64,000 nucleotides of DNA, from positions 62,001 to 126,000 of the forward strand of contig NZ_BMLW01000002.1 in NCBI RefSeq assembly GCF_014645515.1, written 5' to 3'. This DNA is from Oceanobacillus neutriphilus (GTDB lineage Bacteria > Bacillota > Bacilli > Bacillales > Amphibacillaceae). Position numbers and translations under genes: made by a program. Positions 37,676-46,697 of the stretch are shown here, in pieces (position 1 is the first letter of the stretch; each line of letters opens with the position of its first letter). A model generated the notes under the pieces. That model was not told the origin of the DNA and did not search any database. It worked only from the letters and a program-made list of their open reading frames with translations.

Positions 37676-38302
37676 TTAAGCCAAGCTTGTGAAATTCCAT
37701 AAACTATGAATCAAAATTGGTCCATATAGCGAGTCTGTTTTTCTATAAACAATACACGTGATAACACTAAACATAAAGATAAAAATCCTCTGTGGCAGGG
37801 GAACGTTGTGAAGCAGCGTAAAAATCAATGATGTAATCAGCATTCCCATCCAAAATGGAAGGTAACTGCGTGAGAAATCTAAAATTACTCTTTTCATTAA
37901 TAATTCTTCGTAGATTGGAACAAATATACCGGCAACTATTATTAACAGAATAATTAATGGTATAGAAGTAATCTGTATAATTTCTGTTCCGGAATTTTGG
38001 CTGCTGATGGAAAGATATGAAACCGCTCCTGAGCAAGCAACCGCAAGTAAATAGCCTATAAAAACATATATATAATTATTTATATTTTTGAAAAAGTCAA
38101 ATGTCAGCTTTTCAAAAAAGAAAGCACGGTTTTTTCTTAATAATAAAAATATCAGTGCAAAGAAAACTCCAACTACCATTGAATCACTGATGTAAGAAAG
38201 AATAATAACATCAAATAAATCTCTAAATATAATAAACAGGATAGTAATGATGACTAATAACAAAGTACAATAAATAAAACTTTTCTGTTGTTCCTTTTCC
38301 AT
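37676..38302 (-). CDS. CPBP family intramembrane metalloprotease
   Basis: The 208-residue polytopic protein has the three CPBP motifs: EELLMKR (about residue 130), FTLLH (about 161) and HSLWN (about 201). These supply the glutamates and histidines of the active site in the membrane. Such proteins process membrane substrates and are often linked to bacteriocin self-immunity. AAAGGAA precedes the ATG. The partner or substrate is unknown. Confidence 0.88.
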   Translation of the reverse strand: MEKEQQKSFIYCTLLLVIITILFIIFRDLFDVIILSYISDSMVVGVFFALIFLLLRKNRAFFFEKLTFDFFKNINNYIYVFIGYLLAVACSGAVSYLSISSQNSGTEIIQITSIPLIILLIIVAGIFVPIYEELLMKRVILDFSRSYLPFWMGMLITSLIFTLLHNVPLPQRIFIFMFSVITCIVYRKTDSLYGPILIHSLWNFTSLA

Positions 38303-38345
38303 GAACAGTTTGATTCCTTTCGATCTCTCTTGTTAAATCCATTTT

Positions 38346-38651
38346 TTAATCATTTTGTACGATTGATAGTTTTATTTGATTATTAACAGCTTCCATATCT
38401 TTATTTTTGAAACTAACCCAAATCACAGCACCATTAGGATGCTCATAGCTGACCGGCTCTTTAAACAATACAGGCTGTTCCAATTTCCACGCATATGTCT
38501 TCCGGTAGGGCAAAACAGTTTTAACCGTTCCCAGCCTTTCTGTGACATATTCGTTATACGCTTTAATGGATAAAGGACCGATAACAGAAGTAAGGTTAGC
38601 TATGCCTATAACTTTCTTAGTACCACTGGCAATTATTCCAATCGTACCCAT
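38346..38651 (-). CDS. ASCH-like domain protein, N-terminally short
   Basis: The 101-residue product resembles the C-terminal two thirds of an ASCH (PUA-like RNA-binding) domain: ASGTKKVIGIANLTSVIGPL, then YAWKLEQPVLFKEPVSYEHPNGAVIWV. The first strand and helix usually found before this are absent. It starts right after the DnaA-N-like gene, whose end supplies GGAGGA, so it is translated in tandem. It could be a trimmed but active member or a remnant; I cannot tell which. Confidence 0.6.
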   Translation of the reverse strand: MGTIGIIASGTKKVIGIANLTSVIGPLSIKAYNEYVTERLGTVKTVLPYRKTYAWKLEQPVLFKEPVSYEHPNGAVIWVSFKNKDMEAVNNQIKLSIVQND

Positions 38652-38657
38652 AAAAAA

Positions 38658-39089
38658 TCATTTCACTTGTTCCTCCAGCTTACTTATTCTTTCTTCCAGC
38701 TGCTCTGCTCTTTCATCTAGACGTTTCACATCTATTAACTGTTCAATTCTCTGCTCCAGCCGGTCTATCTTTCTTTCTAATCTAGTAATGCTGTCTGTAT
38801 CATTTTGTGATGATTCAAAATAAGCGTTCGGGAAAATAGATGTCAGCTTTTCATTTTCTTCTGTTACTTCAAAATGAATACTGTAATCCTCTCCAGTTAC
38901 ATCTTTTATCGTATCAATAATCAATGTACTATAATTTGTCTCCAGCCAATCTATTGTAAATGCACTGGATGAATAAATCGTTAAGGCATCGTCTTCTAAT
39001 TCTGCCGAAGTATTTTTAAACCAGGTATTAAAACTGGGTTTGGATATTTGAGAGTTTATTTTTTCTAATACTTTTTGCCATATATCCAT
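38658..39089 (-). CDS. Free-standing DnaA domain I protein with coiled-coil tail
   Basis: Residues 1-75 match the N-terminal domain I of DnaA: IWQKVLEKINSQISKPSFNTWF, then TIYSSSAFTIDWLETNYSTLI and TGEDYSIHFEV. In place of the AAA+ and DNA-binding domains there is a short linker and a long heptad-rich coiled coil (about 100-143, SITRLERKIDRLEQRIEQL...). Domain I mediates DnaA-DnaA and DnaA-helicase or regulator contacts, so this protein could bind DnaA or the helicase without binding DNA. AGGAGG precedes the ATG. It is followed by the ASCH-like gene at 6 bases. Confidence 0.85.
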   Translation of the reverse strand: MDIWQKVLEKINSQISKPSFNTWFKNTSAELEDDALTIYSSSAFTIDWLETNYSTLIIDTIKDVTGEDYSIHFEVTEENEKLTSIFPNAYFESSQNDTDSITRLERKIDRLEQRIEQLIDVKRLDERAEQLEERISKLEEQVK

Positions 39090-39180
39090 TGAATTTTCCT
39101 CCTGTATGTTTTATTCAAAGTTATTAGCTGGTTTTCATCCACTACCGCATACTATTCTTCATACAAAAATATGAAAATAA

Positions 39181-39636
39181 TTATAATAATATTACATTTG
39201 CTTCTTCTCCGCTTTGTTCATAATAAAACTCTGAAATTTTTTCATCAATAAATACTCTATACATTTCTAGAAAATCATTCGCCAACGTATATTCAGGTAA
39301 TTCATCCTTTTCAATCCAGAATACCTCTCCTTCATCAGAGCTTTTTAACTCTCCGGAAAAGGCTGCTGTTTTATAAAACAATACAACATATCTTTCATCT
39401 TGAATCGTTTGAAATTGCTTCGTTCCGCACAGGACAGGATTTTCGATATGTAAGCCCGTCTCTTCCTCTACTTCTCTTACAACTGAATCGTGAAAGGACT
39501 CTCTTTTTTCAATATGTCCTCCTGGAAAAGTAATACCCGGCCAGTTTGGATTTTGTCTATCTTGAACTAAAATTTGCCCCTTCTCATTCACAATCATGCA
39601 CATATTAGTGAAAATTGCTGCCTCAGATCTTCCCAT
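39181..39636 (-). CDS. NUDIX hydrolase
   Basis: The 151-residue protein has a complete Nudix box (GGHIEKRESFHDSVVREVEEETGL, about residues 39-62) with all metal-binding glutamates. It is a nucleoside-diphosphate hydrolase; the sequence resembles the 8-oxo-dGTP diphosphatase-like members, but the substrate is not certain. AAGGGG precedes the ATG. It is a single gene upstream of the DnaA-N-like gene on the same strand. Confidence 0.9.
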   Translation of the reverse strand: MGRSEAAIFTNMCMIVNEKGQILVQDRQNPNWPGITFPGGHIEKRESFHDSVVREVEEETGLHIENPVLCGTKQFQTIQDERYVVLFYKTAAFSGELKSSDEGEVFWIEKDELPEYTLANDFLEMYRVFIDEKISEFYYEQSGEEANVILL

Positions 39637-39788
39637 TTGAATCCCCTTCCCCTTTTTTCATCAATTATTTTAATTAATATCTAGTATACCATTGTACAAA
39701 TATCGTTAAAACGATATTATGTTATGATTGAAATAAATTAAATATCCGAATTATAATCAAATAGAATCAATAGAAAGAAGGCATAAAA

Positions 39789-40424
39789 ATGAAAATAGAT
39801 ATTCCCAAAATCTCTCCCGTATTAACAGAGAAAAGATTTACCGATATTTTTTATGATGAGGATCCCTTACTGGAAATGTGTGAAATTACCGGAGCTGATT
39901 TTACTAACGAGGTTGTCGAACGTGTACGGATTTACGATGCAGTCATAAAAAATTGTCAATTCAATCAGACGGACTTTGGCAATATAGAACTGACTGATGT
40001 GCGCTTTGAAAATTGTGATCTATCTAATGTGAATCTGACAAAATCCTCTATCCACCGCGTAGAATTTATTCATTGTAAGCTGGTCGGCTGTGAATTCCCT
40101 GAATCCTCCATCGGCAATGTAAGATTCGACGATTCTACCTTAAATCTGGCTACTTTCGGAAATGCAAAGCTGGAAAAGGTCATATTTAATGAAGCTGTCT
40201 TAACGAATGTTGACTTTTATAATTGCAAATTCAAAAAAATAGAGTTTAACCGCTGTGAGCTTAATGATGCTAACTTTGAAGAGACTTCTCTGAAAGGAAT
40301 AGATATCAGCTCCTCCAGCTTTGAAGCATTGACTGTTTCCCTGGAAAGCTTAAAAGGCTGCAAGGTGTCTTCCTATCAGGCAATTCAGTTTGCTTCTTTA
40401 ATTGGATTGGTAGTAAAAGACTGA
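39789..40424 (+). CDS. Pentapeptide repeat protein
   Basis: Most of the 211 residues fall into pentapeptide repeats of the A(D/N)LxX kind, for example FNQTDFGNIELTDVRFENCDLSNVNLTKS and LTNVDFYNCKFKKIEFNRCELNDANFEET. They form a right-handed square beta helix that can mimic DNA. Some members protect DNA gyrase from quinolones (Qnr, MfpA); many have unknown roles. There is no signal peptide. AGAAAGAAGG precedes the ATG. It is divergent from the NUDIX gene. Confidence 0.88.
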   Translation: MKIDIPKISPVLTEKRFTDIFYDEDPLLEMCEITGADFTNEVVERVRIYDAVIKNCQFNQTDFGNIELTDVRFENCDLSNVNLTKSSIHRVEFIHCKLVGCEFPESSIGNVRFDDSTLNLATFGNAKLEKVIFNEAVLTNVDFYNCKFKKIEFNRCELNDANFEETSLKGIDISSSSFEALTVSLESLKGCKVSSYQAIQFASLIGLVVKD

Positions 40425-40481
40425 TAGCTCCCGCCGTTAAAGCAGCAGGACTGCCTTCTTTAGAAAATCTGCAAGCAAAAG

Positions 40482-40518
40482 AAAAGTCTTTCCTGAGAAA
40501 ATCGGGAAGAGGCTTTTT
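40482..40518 (+). terminator. Terminator after the pentapeptide gene
   Basis: AAAAGTCTTTCC and GGGAAGAGGCTTTTTT form an imperfect stem with a T-run, about 60 bases after the stop. Confidence 0.55.
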
Positions 40519-40646
40519 TACTGCAGATATTTGCTGTAAAAGATTGTACTATGTTAAAATGAAAAACACATTGTGAATTAATGAGCATAAATTCAAAAAT
40601 AAAATGTATAATAAGATAGTCTATTCGATTCAGAGGTGAAATTATC

Positions 40647-41402
40647 ATGAAAAAAGTGCTGAAGCTTTTATTATTTTTGGTTGGAGCGTTCTTATTTTTA
40701 ACTTCTTTACCATTAAGTACAAAAATAATAATGGAGCTTATACATAATCAAAAAATGGATGCAGCGTATGAAATTACAAATGTGAGTACAGGAAGCCCGC
40801 CTACTGAATCTACATTTCATTTTAAAGATCATATAATAGAGACAGAAGAAACTGCAAAAATAGAGAATAGTCATAGAGATCCCCAGAGCAGGAAAATGAG
40901 CATCGCAGATTTATCTTTGAAAATCGACGGGGAAGAGCTGGACAAGCTGAAAGATTATCCAGTCAGAATGGAAGACGTCGGATTAAACCGGTACTATGGA
41001 GAAATTGCCTATTTAACCCTGGAGGATAAAAGCAATGATAAAACACAGTTCATTATACTTTTAAAGAAAACAAGAGAAGTTGAAAAAGAAACACCAGACG
41101 GAGATATAGCTGGAAGTGTCCCGGATAAGAAATTACAGTACACCGCACATATATTAGATGAAAATGGAAGTATAGATAAGACCTCCTTCAGCTTTTCTGA
41201 ACGTGATGCTTTACAGACAGAGCTGCTTATCGCCAGCTCTTTGGCTCCTTATCCAATTGGATATTATACAGATGCCTTGGAGAGTATTCCTACAATATTA
41301 TTCCTCTTCCTATTTCCTTTCGTAACTCTAGCTGCGGGATTTATATTATTGATTCTCTCCCTTCTTATCCGGAAGGGAGAGAATCAAAATAGGAAAGCTT
41401 GA
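40647..41402 (+). CDS. Membrane-anchored protein of unknown function
   Basis: The 251-residue protein has an N-terminal membrane segment (about 5-27), a soluble charged extracytoplasmic domain of about 180 residues, and a C-terminal membrane segment (about 215-240) with a short basic tail. No known motif was recognised; the domain is rich in charged residues and beta-like. AGGTGA precedes the ATG. It is followed after 72 bases by an aldo/keto reductase with its own ribosome binding site. Confidence 0.65.
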   Translation: MKKVLKLLLFLVGAFLFLTSLPLSTKIIMELIHNQKMDAAYEITNVSTGSPPTESTFHFKDHIIETEETAKIENSHRDPQSRKMSIADLSLKIDGEELDKLKDYPVRMEDVGLNRYYGEIAYLTLEDKSNDKTQFIILLKKTREVEKETPDGDIAGSVPDKKLQYTAHILDENGSIDKTSFSFSERDALQTELLIASSLAPYPIGYYTDALESIPTILFLFLFPFVTLAAGFILLILSLLIRKGENQNRKA

Positions 41403-41474
41403 TTTAAATGTTTATTTACCTAATTTTGTGGTATATTTTAAATGTAGTAATTTTATCGGAAAAGGGGTTTTAAA

Positions 41475-42407
41475 ATGGTACAGCACGTAAAATTAGGTAA
41501 ATCTGATATTTCGGTAAACCCAATCGGTTTAGGCACCAATGCTGTAGGCGGTCATAATATCTATCCTGATATGCTTGATGAGGAGCAGGGAAAAGATGTT
41601 GTCCGCACAGCACTAAATAATGGTATCAATATGCTGGATACTGCTTTTATTTACGGTCCTGAGCGTTCTGAAGAATTAATTGGCGAGGTTCTTAAAGAAT
41701 ATAACCGCGAGGAAGCTGTTTTAGCAACTAAAGCAGCACAGAAATTTGTCGGCAGTGATGTAGTAATTGACAATTCACCTGCTTTTTTAAAACAATCTGT
41801 GGATGATGCACTAAAGCGTCTCCAGACAGATTATATTGATTTGTTTTATATCCATAACCCGGATGAGAATACTCCAAAGGCAGAAGCAGTCGGGGCTTTA
41901 AAAGAATTAAAAGATCAAGGAAAAATCCGCTCCATCGGCGTTTCTAACTTCTCACCCGAACAATTGAAAGAAGCAAATCAAGATGGCTATGTAGATGTGT
42001 TTCAAGGAGAATATAATTTATTAAAAAGAGATGCAGAGAAAGACTATTTCCCTTATACAGCCGGAAATCAAATTACTTTTATTCCTTACTTCCCGCTGGA
42101 ATCAGGATTATTAGCAGGTAAATATGATAAAAATTCCACTTTCTCAGACTTAAGAGCAAAAAATCCTAATTTCCAGGGTCAGCAGTTTGCAGATAATCTT
42201 GAAAAAGTAGATCAGATAAGAAAAATAGCTGATAAATATGGCGAAGAGGTTGCTCATATTGTTTTGGCCTGGTATTTCACGAAAGACTCTGTTGATGTAA
42301 TTATTCCAGGGGCAAAACGTCCGGATCAGGTATTAAGCAACCAGAAAGCAGCAGAAATTTCACTATCTGAAGAAGACGTTCAAAAAATTAGCGATATCTT
42401 CGCTTAG
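41475..42407 (+). CDS. Aldo/keto reductase
   Basis: This is an NADPH-dependent TIM-barrel reductase of 310 residues. The catalytic tetrad region is visible: MLDTAFIYG (Asp and Tyr), ATKAA (Lys) and YIHNPD (His). The C-terminal part has the cofactor region [10 protein letters not shown]. Its closest known relatives reduce aldehydes and ketones with wide range; no pathway link is seen in the neighbours. AAAAGGGG precedes the ATG. Confidence 0.92.
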   Translation: MVQHVKLGKSDISVNPIGLGTNAVGGHNIYPDMLDEEQGKDVVRTALNNGINMLDTAFIYGPERSEELIGEVLKEYNREEAVLATKAAQKFVGSDVVIDNSPAFLKQSVDDALKRLQTDYIDLFYIHNPDENTPKAEAVGALKELKDQGKIRSIGVSNFSPEQLKEANQDGYVDVFQGEYNLLKRDAEKDYFPYTAGNQITFIPYFPLESGLLAGKYDKNSTFSDLRAKNPNFQGQQFADNLEKVDQIRKIADKYGEEVAHIVLAWYFTKDSVDVIIPGAKRPDQVLSNQKAAEISLSEEDVQKISDIFA

Positions 42408-42414
42408 TTTTAAT

Positions 42415-42461
42415 AAAAGCCTGGTGATTGATTTCTATTTAAATCAATCACCAGGCTTTTT
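42415..42461. terminator. Strong shared terminator
   Basis: AAAGCCTGGTGATTGATTT pairs perfectly with AAATCAATCACCAGGCTTT around a 6-base loop. It ends both the reductase and the convergent aminotransferase transcripts. Confidence 0.88.
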
Positions 42462-42498
42462 ACTATATTAAGATTCTTTTCTGCAAACCTGTTAATTA

Positions 42499-43680
42499 TT
42501 ACAGGTATTTACTTACAAAACGATTCATGCGCTTTGTTGCTTCCTGCAGGTTTTCCATCGAAGTCGCATAGGAGCAACGGATATGCCCCTCTCCCCCTGC
42601 GCCAAAGATATCCCCTGGTACAACAGCAACATGCTCTTCATATAATAATTTTTCTGCAAATTCTTCCGATGTTAATCCTGTAGCTTTAATAGATGGAAAT
42701 GCATAAAATGCACCGCCGGGCATATGACATGCTAAGCCCATCTCAGCAAAGGACTCTACAAAAAATCCGCGTCGCTGCTTGTAGGATTGTGTCATTCTTT
42801 CCACATCCTCCATCCCGCTCTTCAACGCTTCCAGTGCTCCATACTGTGCCATTGTTGGTGCACACATTAAGCTGTACTGATGAAGCTTAAGCATTGCAGC
42901 CAATAAATCTGGCGGAGCCATCACAAAGCCTAAACGCCAGCCTGTCATTGCAAAAGCTTTTGAAAATCCGGAAATTAAAATAGTTCTCTCCTTCATTCCA
43001 TCGAGAGCGGCAAAGCTGACATGCTGATTATCGTAGCTTAACTCAGCATAAATCTCATCAGAAAATACGATTAAATCATGTTCTTCAGCAAGAACTGCTA
43101 TCTCCTGCAAATCCTCTCTCAGCATAACAGCACCAGTCGGATTATTTGGGAAACTAATCATTAGTGCCTTTGTTTTCTCTGTAATCGCAGCCCGAATCTG
43201 TTCTGCTGATACTTTGAAGTCATCCTCTATCCTTGTTCCCACTGAAACCGGCACACCGCCAGCCATTGATACCAGCGGAGAATAGGATACAAATCCAGGT
43301 TCTACAATGATCACTTCATCACCCGGGTCCAAAATGGCACGGCAGCCAATATCAATCGCTTCACTTGCCCCAACTGTTACCAGCACCTCTGTTTCAGGAT
43401 CATAATCCACATCAAAACGCTCATACATATATTTTGAAATTTCCTGTCTTAATTCCAGTACACCCGCATTTGCTGAATAAGCAGTAAACCCTCTTTCCAT
43501 GGATGAAATACTGGCCTCACGAATGTTCCATGGTGTAATAAAATCAGGTTCTCCGACACCTAAGGAAATAATATTATCCATGGAAGAAGCCAGATCGAAA
43601 AATCTCCGGATTCCAGATGGCTGAATATCCTGTATACGTGATGATAAGCGGCTTTTTGTTTTTACGTTTAATTGACTCAT
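42499..43680 (-). CDS. alaT: Alanine-type aminotransferase (AlaT-like)
   Basis: This PLP-dependent class I aminotransferase has 393 residues. The PLP lysine is in SGFSKAFAMTGWRLGF (about residue 235), the N-P-T-G loop is SFPNNPTGAV, and the conserved Arg that holds the substrate carboxylate is in HIRCSYA. It overlaps the Lrp/AsnC gene by four bases. This pairing matches the alaR-alaT (yugG-yugH) pair of B. subtilis, in which AlaT makes alanine from pyruvate and glutamate. The symbol is given by this synteny. Confidence 0.88.
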   Translation of the reverse strand: MSQLNVKTKSRLSSRIQDIQPSGIRRFFDLASSMDNIISLGVGEPDFITPWNIREASISSMERGFTAYSANAGVLELRQEISKYMYERFDVDYDPETEVLVTVGASEAIDIGCRAILDPGDEVIIVEPGFVSYSPLVSMAGGVPVSVGTRIEDDFKVSAEQIRAAITEKTKALMISFPNNPTGAVMLREDLQEIAVLAEEHDLIVFSDEIYAELSYDNQHVSFAALDGMKERTILISGFSKAFAMTGWRLGFVMAPPDLLAAMLKLHQYSLMCAPTMAQYGALEALKSGMEDVERMTQSYKQRRGFFVESFAEMGLACHMPGGAFYAFPSIKATGLTSEEFAEKLLYEEHVAVVPGDIFGAGGEGHIRCSYATSMENLQEATKRMNRFVSKYL

Positions 43681-44192
43681 GGTGTCACCACTATTCTGCG
43701 ATCTTCTTCGCCCTCTTCAAAAACGATTCCATCATGCTTATATTTCTTCAATTGAAAATGTGTTGTTGTTGAAATCACCGAATCTATCGATGAAAGTTTT
43801 TCAGATACAAAACGGGCAATCTCCTGCATTGTTTTTCCTTCAATCACTACTTGAAGATCATAAGCCCCGGACATTAGATACAAAGCCTGTACCTCAGAGA
43901 AACGATAAATTCTCTCTGCTACTTCATCAAAACCGACACCGCGCTTCGGTGTTACCTTTACATCAATCATTGCTGTTACCCGTTCAGTCTGAGGTACCTT
44001 GCTCCAGTCAACGACTGCTGAATAATTTAAGATAACCTTCATCTTCTCCAATTTTTTTAATATCGCTTTAATTTCCTCTTCATTTATACTTGTCATTTTT
44101 GCTAATGTATTTAAATCAATTCGTGCATCCTCTTCTATAATTCTTAATATTTCTAATTCCTTTTCTGTCATTACCTTTGACTCCTTTGCCAT
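43677..44192 (-). CDS. alaR: Lrp/AsnC family regulator (AlaR-like)
   Basis: The 171-residue protein has the N-terminal helix-turn-helix of Lrp (LEILRIIEEDARIDLNTLAKMT) and a C-terminal RAM effector-binding domain (from about residue 70), which usually forms octamers. The last four bases overlap the aminotransferase start. In B. subtilis AlaR activates alaT when alanine is needed, and the same is expected here. The gap upstream contains ATCCAAATTCGGGATTAG, whose ATCC/GGAT ends could be part of its site. Confidence 0.88.
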   Translation of the reverse strand: MAKESKVMTEKELEILRIIEEDARIDLNTLAKMTSINEEEIKAILKKLEKMKVILNYSAVVDWSKVPQTERVTAMIDVKVTPKRGVGFDEVAERIYRFSEVQALYLMSGAYDLQVVIEGKTMQEIARFVSEKLSSIDSVISTTTHFQLKKYKHDGIVFEEGEEDRRIVVTP

Positions 44193-44336
44193 TTCTGTCC
44201 AGTATCTAATCCCGAATTTGGATTATATCCCATCATAACATATTCGATAAAATAAATTAATTTCTGTCTGCAAATATTTCAAATTTTTCGTTTTAATATA
44301 TCAAATATTTCTATTTTTAGAAGATAATAACGAAAA

Positions 44337-44363
44337 CCGCCGATAAACATATCATATCGGCGG
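44337..44363 (-). terminator. Terminator of bdbDC
   Basis: CCGCCGATA and TATCGGCGG form a 9-bp GC-rich stem, with a TTTTC tail on the minus strand. Confidence 0.75.
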
Positions 44364-44370
44364 CTCTTTC

Positions 44371-44793
44371 TTATTTCTTATTTGATTTCATAAGTAACAT
44401 AAAGATAATAATCAGCGTAAAAGCAGTGAATGCTAAAAATGGTATTGTAATAAAGCCTAGCCAATTAATATACTCCGCATTACACGGTACACCACCCACG
44501 CATGGTTTTAATGGTGCAAACCCCGGTACTTTTTGCTCGAGATAATGATACAGTGAAATACACCAGCCAATAATGGCAATTGGAAGTACATACTTTTTAA
44601 TAGTAAATTCCTGTTTAAATGTTGCTACTCCAAGAATGAGAGCCAATGGATACATAGCAATACGTTGGTACCAGCATAATTCACAGGGTATAAAACCCTT
44701 TATTTCACTAAAATAAAGACTTCCCAATGTTGCAACCAGAGAAACGACCCAGGCAAAATACATATAAAGCTGTCTCATATCCAATTTTTCCAT
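44371..44793 (-). CDS. bdbC: Disulfide bond formation protein BdbC (DsbB-like)
   Basis: This membrane protein of 140 residues has four segments and both cysteine pairs of the DsbB family: CELC (about 37-40) and the CVGGVPC pair (about 98-104). It passes electrons from BdbD to quinone. It starts two bases after the BdbD stop and is cotranscribed with it, matching the bdbDC pair of Bacillus. Confidence 0.93.
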   Translation of the reverse strand: MEKLDMRQLYMYFAWVVSLVATLGSLYFSEIKGFIPCELCWYQRIAMYPLALILGVATFKQEFTIKKYVLPIAIIGWCISLYHYLEQKVPGFAPLKPCVGGVPCNAEYINWLGFITIPFLAFTAFTLIIIFMLLMKSNKK

Positions 44794-44794
44794 A

Positions 44795-45463
44795 TTAATT
44801 ACCTAACTCAGCATCAATAGCTGCTTTGATAGCCTCATAATCAAACGTATCATCATCCTCTATCATGATATTGTTAACCATAATAGTCGGAGTTGATTCG
44901 ACTTCAAAAGCTTTTCTCAAGTCATCATCTTTTATGAGCTCGTCCATAAGCGTATTACTTTCAGTATCTTCCATTAATGCCTCCATATCAATACCATCGA
45001 TGCCGTCGGCAATTTCTTCTATCTTATCTGGCGTTATCCATAATTCCTGCTGATTTTCTGGTTGATCATCAAAAAGTGCATGATGAAAATCCCAATATAC
45101 TTCAGAATCCTGTGCATGAACCGTTTCGGCAGCCAAAGAAGCTAATGTTGATTCTTCTCCGTGAAATAATACATTGACGAACGAAAATTGCATGTCTCCA
45201 TTATCTATATAATCCTGCTCCAATTGTGGAAAAATACCTTCATCCCATGCTTTACAGCCTGGGCATTTATAATCTCCGAATTCCACTACTGTTACAGGAG
45301 CATCTGGATCACCATATACAGGCTGCCCTTCTATTGATGGAGCTTCATCAAATTCCCTGCCATAAGATTCTGTGTCCCTATTCACCAGCACGACTAGTAA
45401 TACGACAAGTACAACAACAATTAAAGTTATTGCCACAATTATTTTTAATGGCGATTTTTTCAT
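44795..45463 (-). CDS. bdbD: Thiol-disulfide oxidase BdbD (DsbA-like)
   Basis: The 222-residue protein has an N-terminal membrane anchor and a DsbA-type thioredoxin domain with an inserted helical part. The active site is KCPGCKAW, and the cis-proline loop is ESTPTIMVNN. It acts outside the membrane, oxidising cysteines in exported proteins, and is reoxidised by BdbC. ATG 45463 follows GGAGAGGTG; the longer frame from 45571 is not coding. Confidence 0.92.
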   Translation of the reverse strand: MKKSPLKIIVAITLIVVVLVVLLVVLVNRDTESYGREFDEAPSIEGQPVYGDPDAPVTVVEFGDYKCPGCKAWDEGIFPQLEQDYIDNGDMQFSFVNVLFHGEESTLASLAAETVHAQDSEVYWDFHHALFDDQPENQQELWITPDKIEEIADGIDGIDMEALMEDTESNTLMDELIKDDDLRKAFEVESTPTIMVNNIMIEDDDTFDYEAIKAAIDAELGN

Positions 45464-45605
45464 ATAAACACCTCTCCTATCTCTATGTAAAATATAACAT
45501 AAAAATACATTTTTGCTCAGATGAAGTTTACGAAAAGTAACTTCGTAACCTAAAATTAAATACAGTTCCAATATACATTATTTTTTCAATAAATACACAT
45601 ATTTG

Positions 45606-45625
45606 ATTGTCACTTTTATGACAAT
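45606..45625. promoter_or_regulatory. Palindrome ATTGTCA / TGACAAT upstream of bdbD
   Basis: ATTGTCA-ctttta-TGACAAT is symmetric. Just after it AACATATAGG is repeated at 18-base intervals (about 45631 and 45649). It could be an operator for bdbDC; no binding protein is known. Confidence 0.35.
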
Positions 45626-45728
45626 ATCAAAACATATAGGTTTTGTCTAACATATAGGACTTGCAGATAACCAGTATTGATTCATACACAAGAACAATTA
45701 TCACTTCTATTTCTTTCCCTTTAAAAAA

Positions 45729-46361
45729 TTACATGATATCCATGATTACCGTATAAAATTCATAAACAAAATAGCCGGAAAAACCAATTAAAACAGCACC
45801 TGCAATAATCGAAAATCCCTTAATCATGCTCCGGTTCATTACTTTTCTTGTTGTAGCTACAATTGCTAATAGTCCAAGATCATGCAGTAAAATTCCAGTT
45901 AAAATTCCTGCAGCAATAAGTAAAAAATTGGAGGGCTCGGATGGGTTATATGTATTACTTAGCACAGCTCCAAAAACGCTCAGCCAAAACACAATATTTC
46001 CTGGTGAAATGGCGACAAAAAACCCATTACGGTAAGAGGAGCGGATAGATTTATCAGACTTCTCTCCAGCCAGTGTAATACCGCTATCCGCATTTTTAAT
46101 CGATTCATAGCCAATCAGAAACAAGAATACTGCGCCGATCAGCCACATCGGGATTTGAATAAAAGGCAGCTGTAAAATAGATGCTAAGCCGAAATAAAGT
46201 GCAGCAATTAAAACAAGGTCAATTGTCATCCCTCCAAGCCCTACAGCCCAGCCATGCATAAAGCCATTTTTCAGCCCCTGTTTTGTCATTTCTACTGTAA
46301 TAGCTCCTACAGGCATTGCAATAGCAAGTCCTCCCATCACATATGTAAAAAATAGCACCAT
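45729..46361 (-). CDS. LysE family amino acid exporter
   Basis: This membrane protein of about 210 residues has five to six segments and the family's early pattern GGLAIAMPVGAITVEMTKQGLKNGFMHGWAVGLGG. LysE/RhtB members export amino acids or related molecules; the substrate is unknown. ATG 46361 follows GGAGGGGAG ten bases upstream; a TTG at 46382 overlaps that site. Confidence 0.88.
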   Translation of the reverse strand: MVLFFTYVMGGLAIAMPVGAITVEMTKQGLKNGFMHGWAVGLGGMTIDLVLIAALYFGLASILQLPFIQIPMWLIGAVFLFLIGYESIKNADSGITLAGEKSDKSIRSSYRNGFFVAISPGNIVFWLSVFGAVLSNTYNPSEPSNFLLIAAGILTGILLHDLGLLAIVATTRKVMNRSMIKGFSIIAGAVLIGFSGYFVYEFYTVIMDIM

Positions 46362-46697
46362 TACTTGTAAGCTCCCCTCCAAAAAATTTTTTTAATCATT
46401 AAAGAACAAAAGATCCCACTTCAAATTTTGCAAGAAATGAAATGGCGGAGTTTTTATCTTACTATAAACTGGAACAAGCGTATACTTATTCAAAGTATTT
46501 TCCGTCATTTAACCAACTACTGTTATTCTCATTTATTTTTTCGTAGATAGCCGGTATCCCTAATACATCATTCATTTAAATAGATACTCCATCTCTACCT
46601 AAGCTTTGGAGTATTGTCAAATAAGCAGCTACGAATAAATTCCAATTTCAAAGTGCAAAATACAGCTGTAAGCAAAAAATACAAGGATGATGATTTG
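46362..46697. other. Gap with one hairpin
   Basis: The 336 bases between the divergent LysE and YndM-like genes hold one clear hairpin, ATACTCCA...TGGAGTAT (about 46582-46614). No gene was seen. A frame running in from 46614 into the YndM-like gene lacks a ribosome binding site. Confidence 0.4.
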
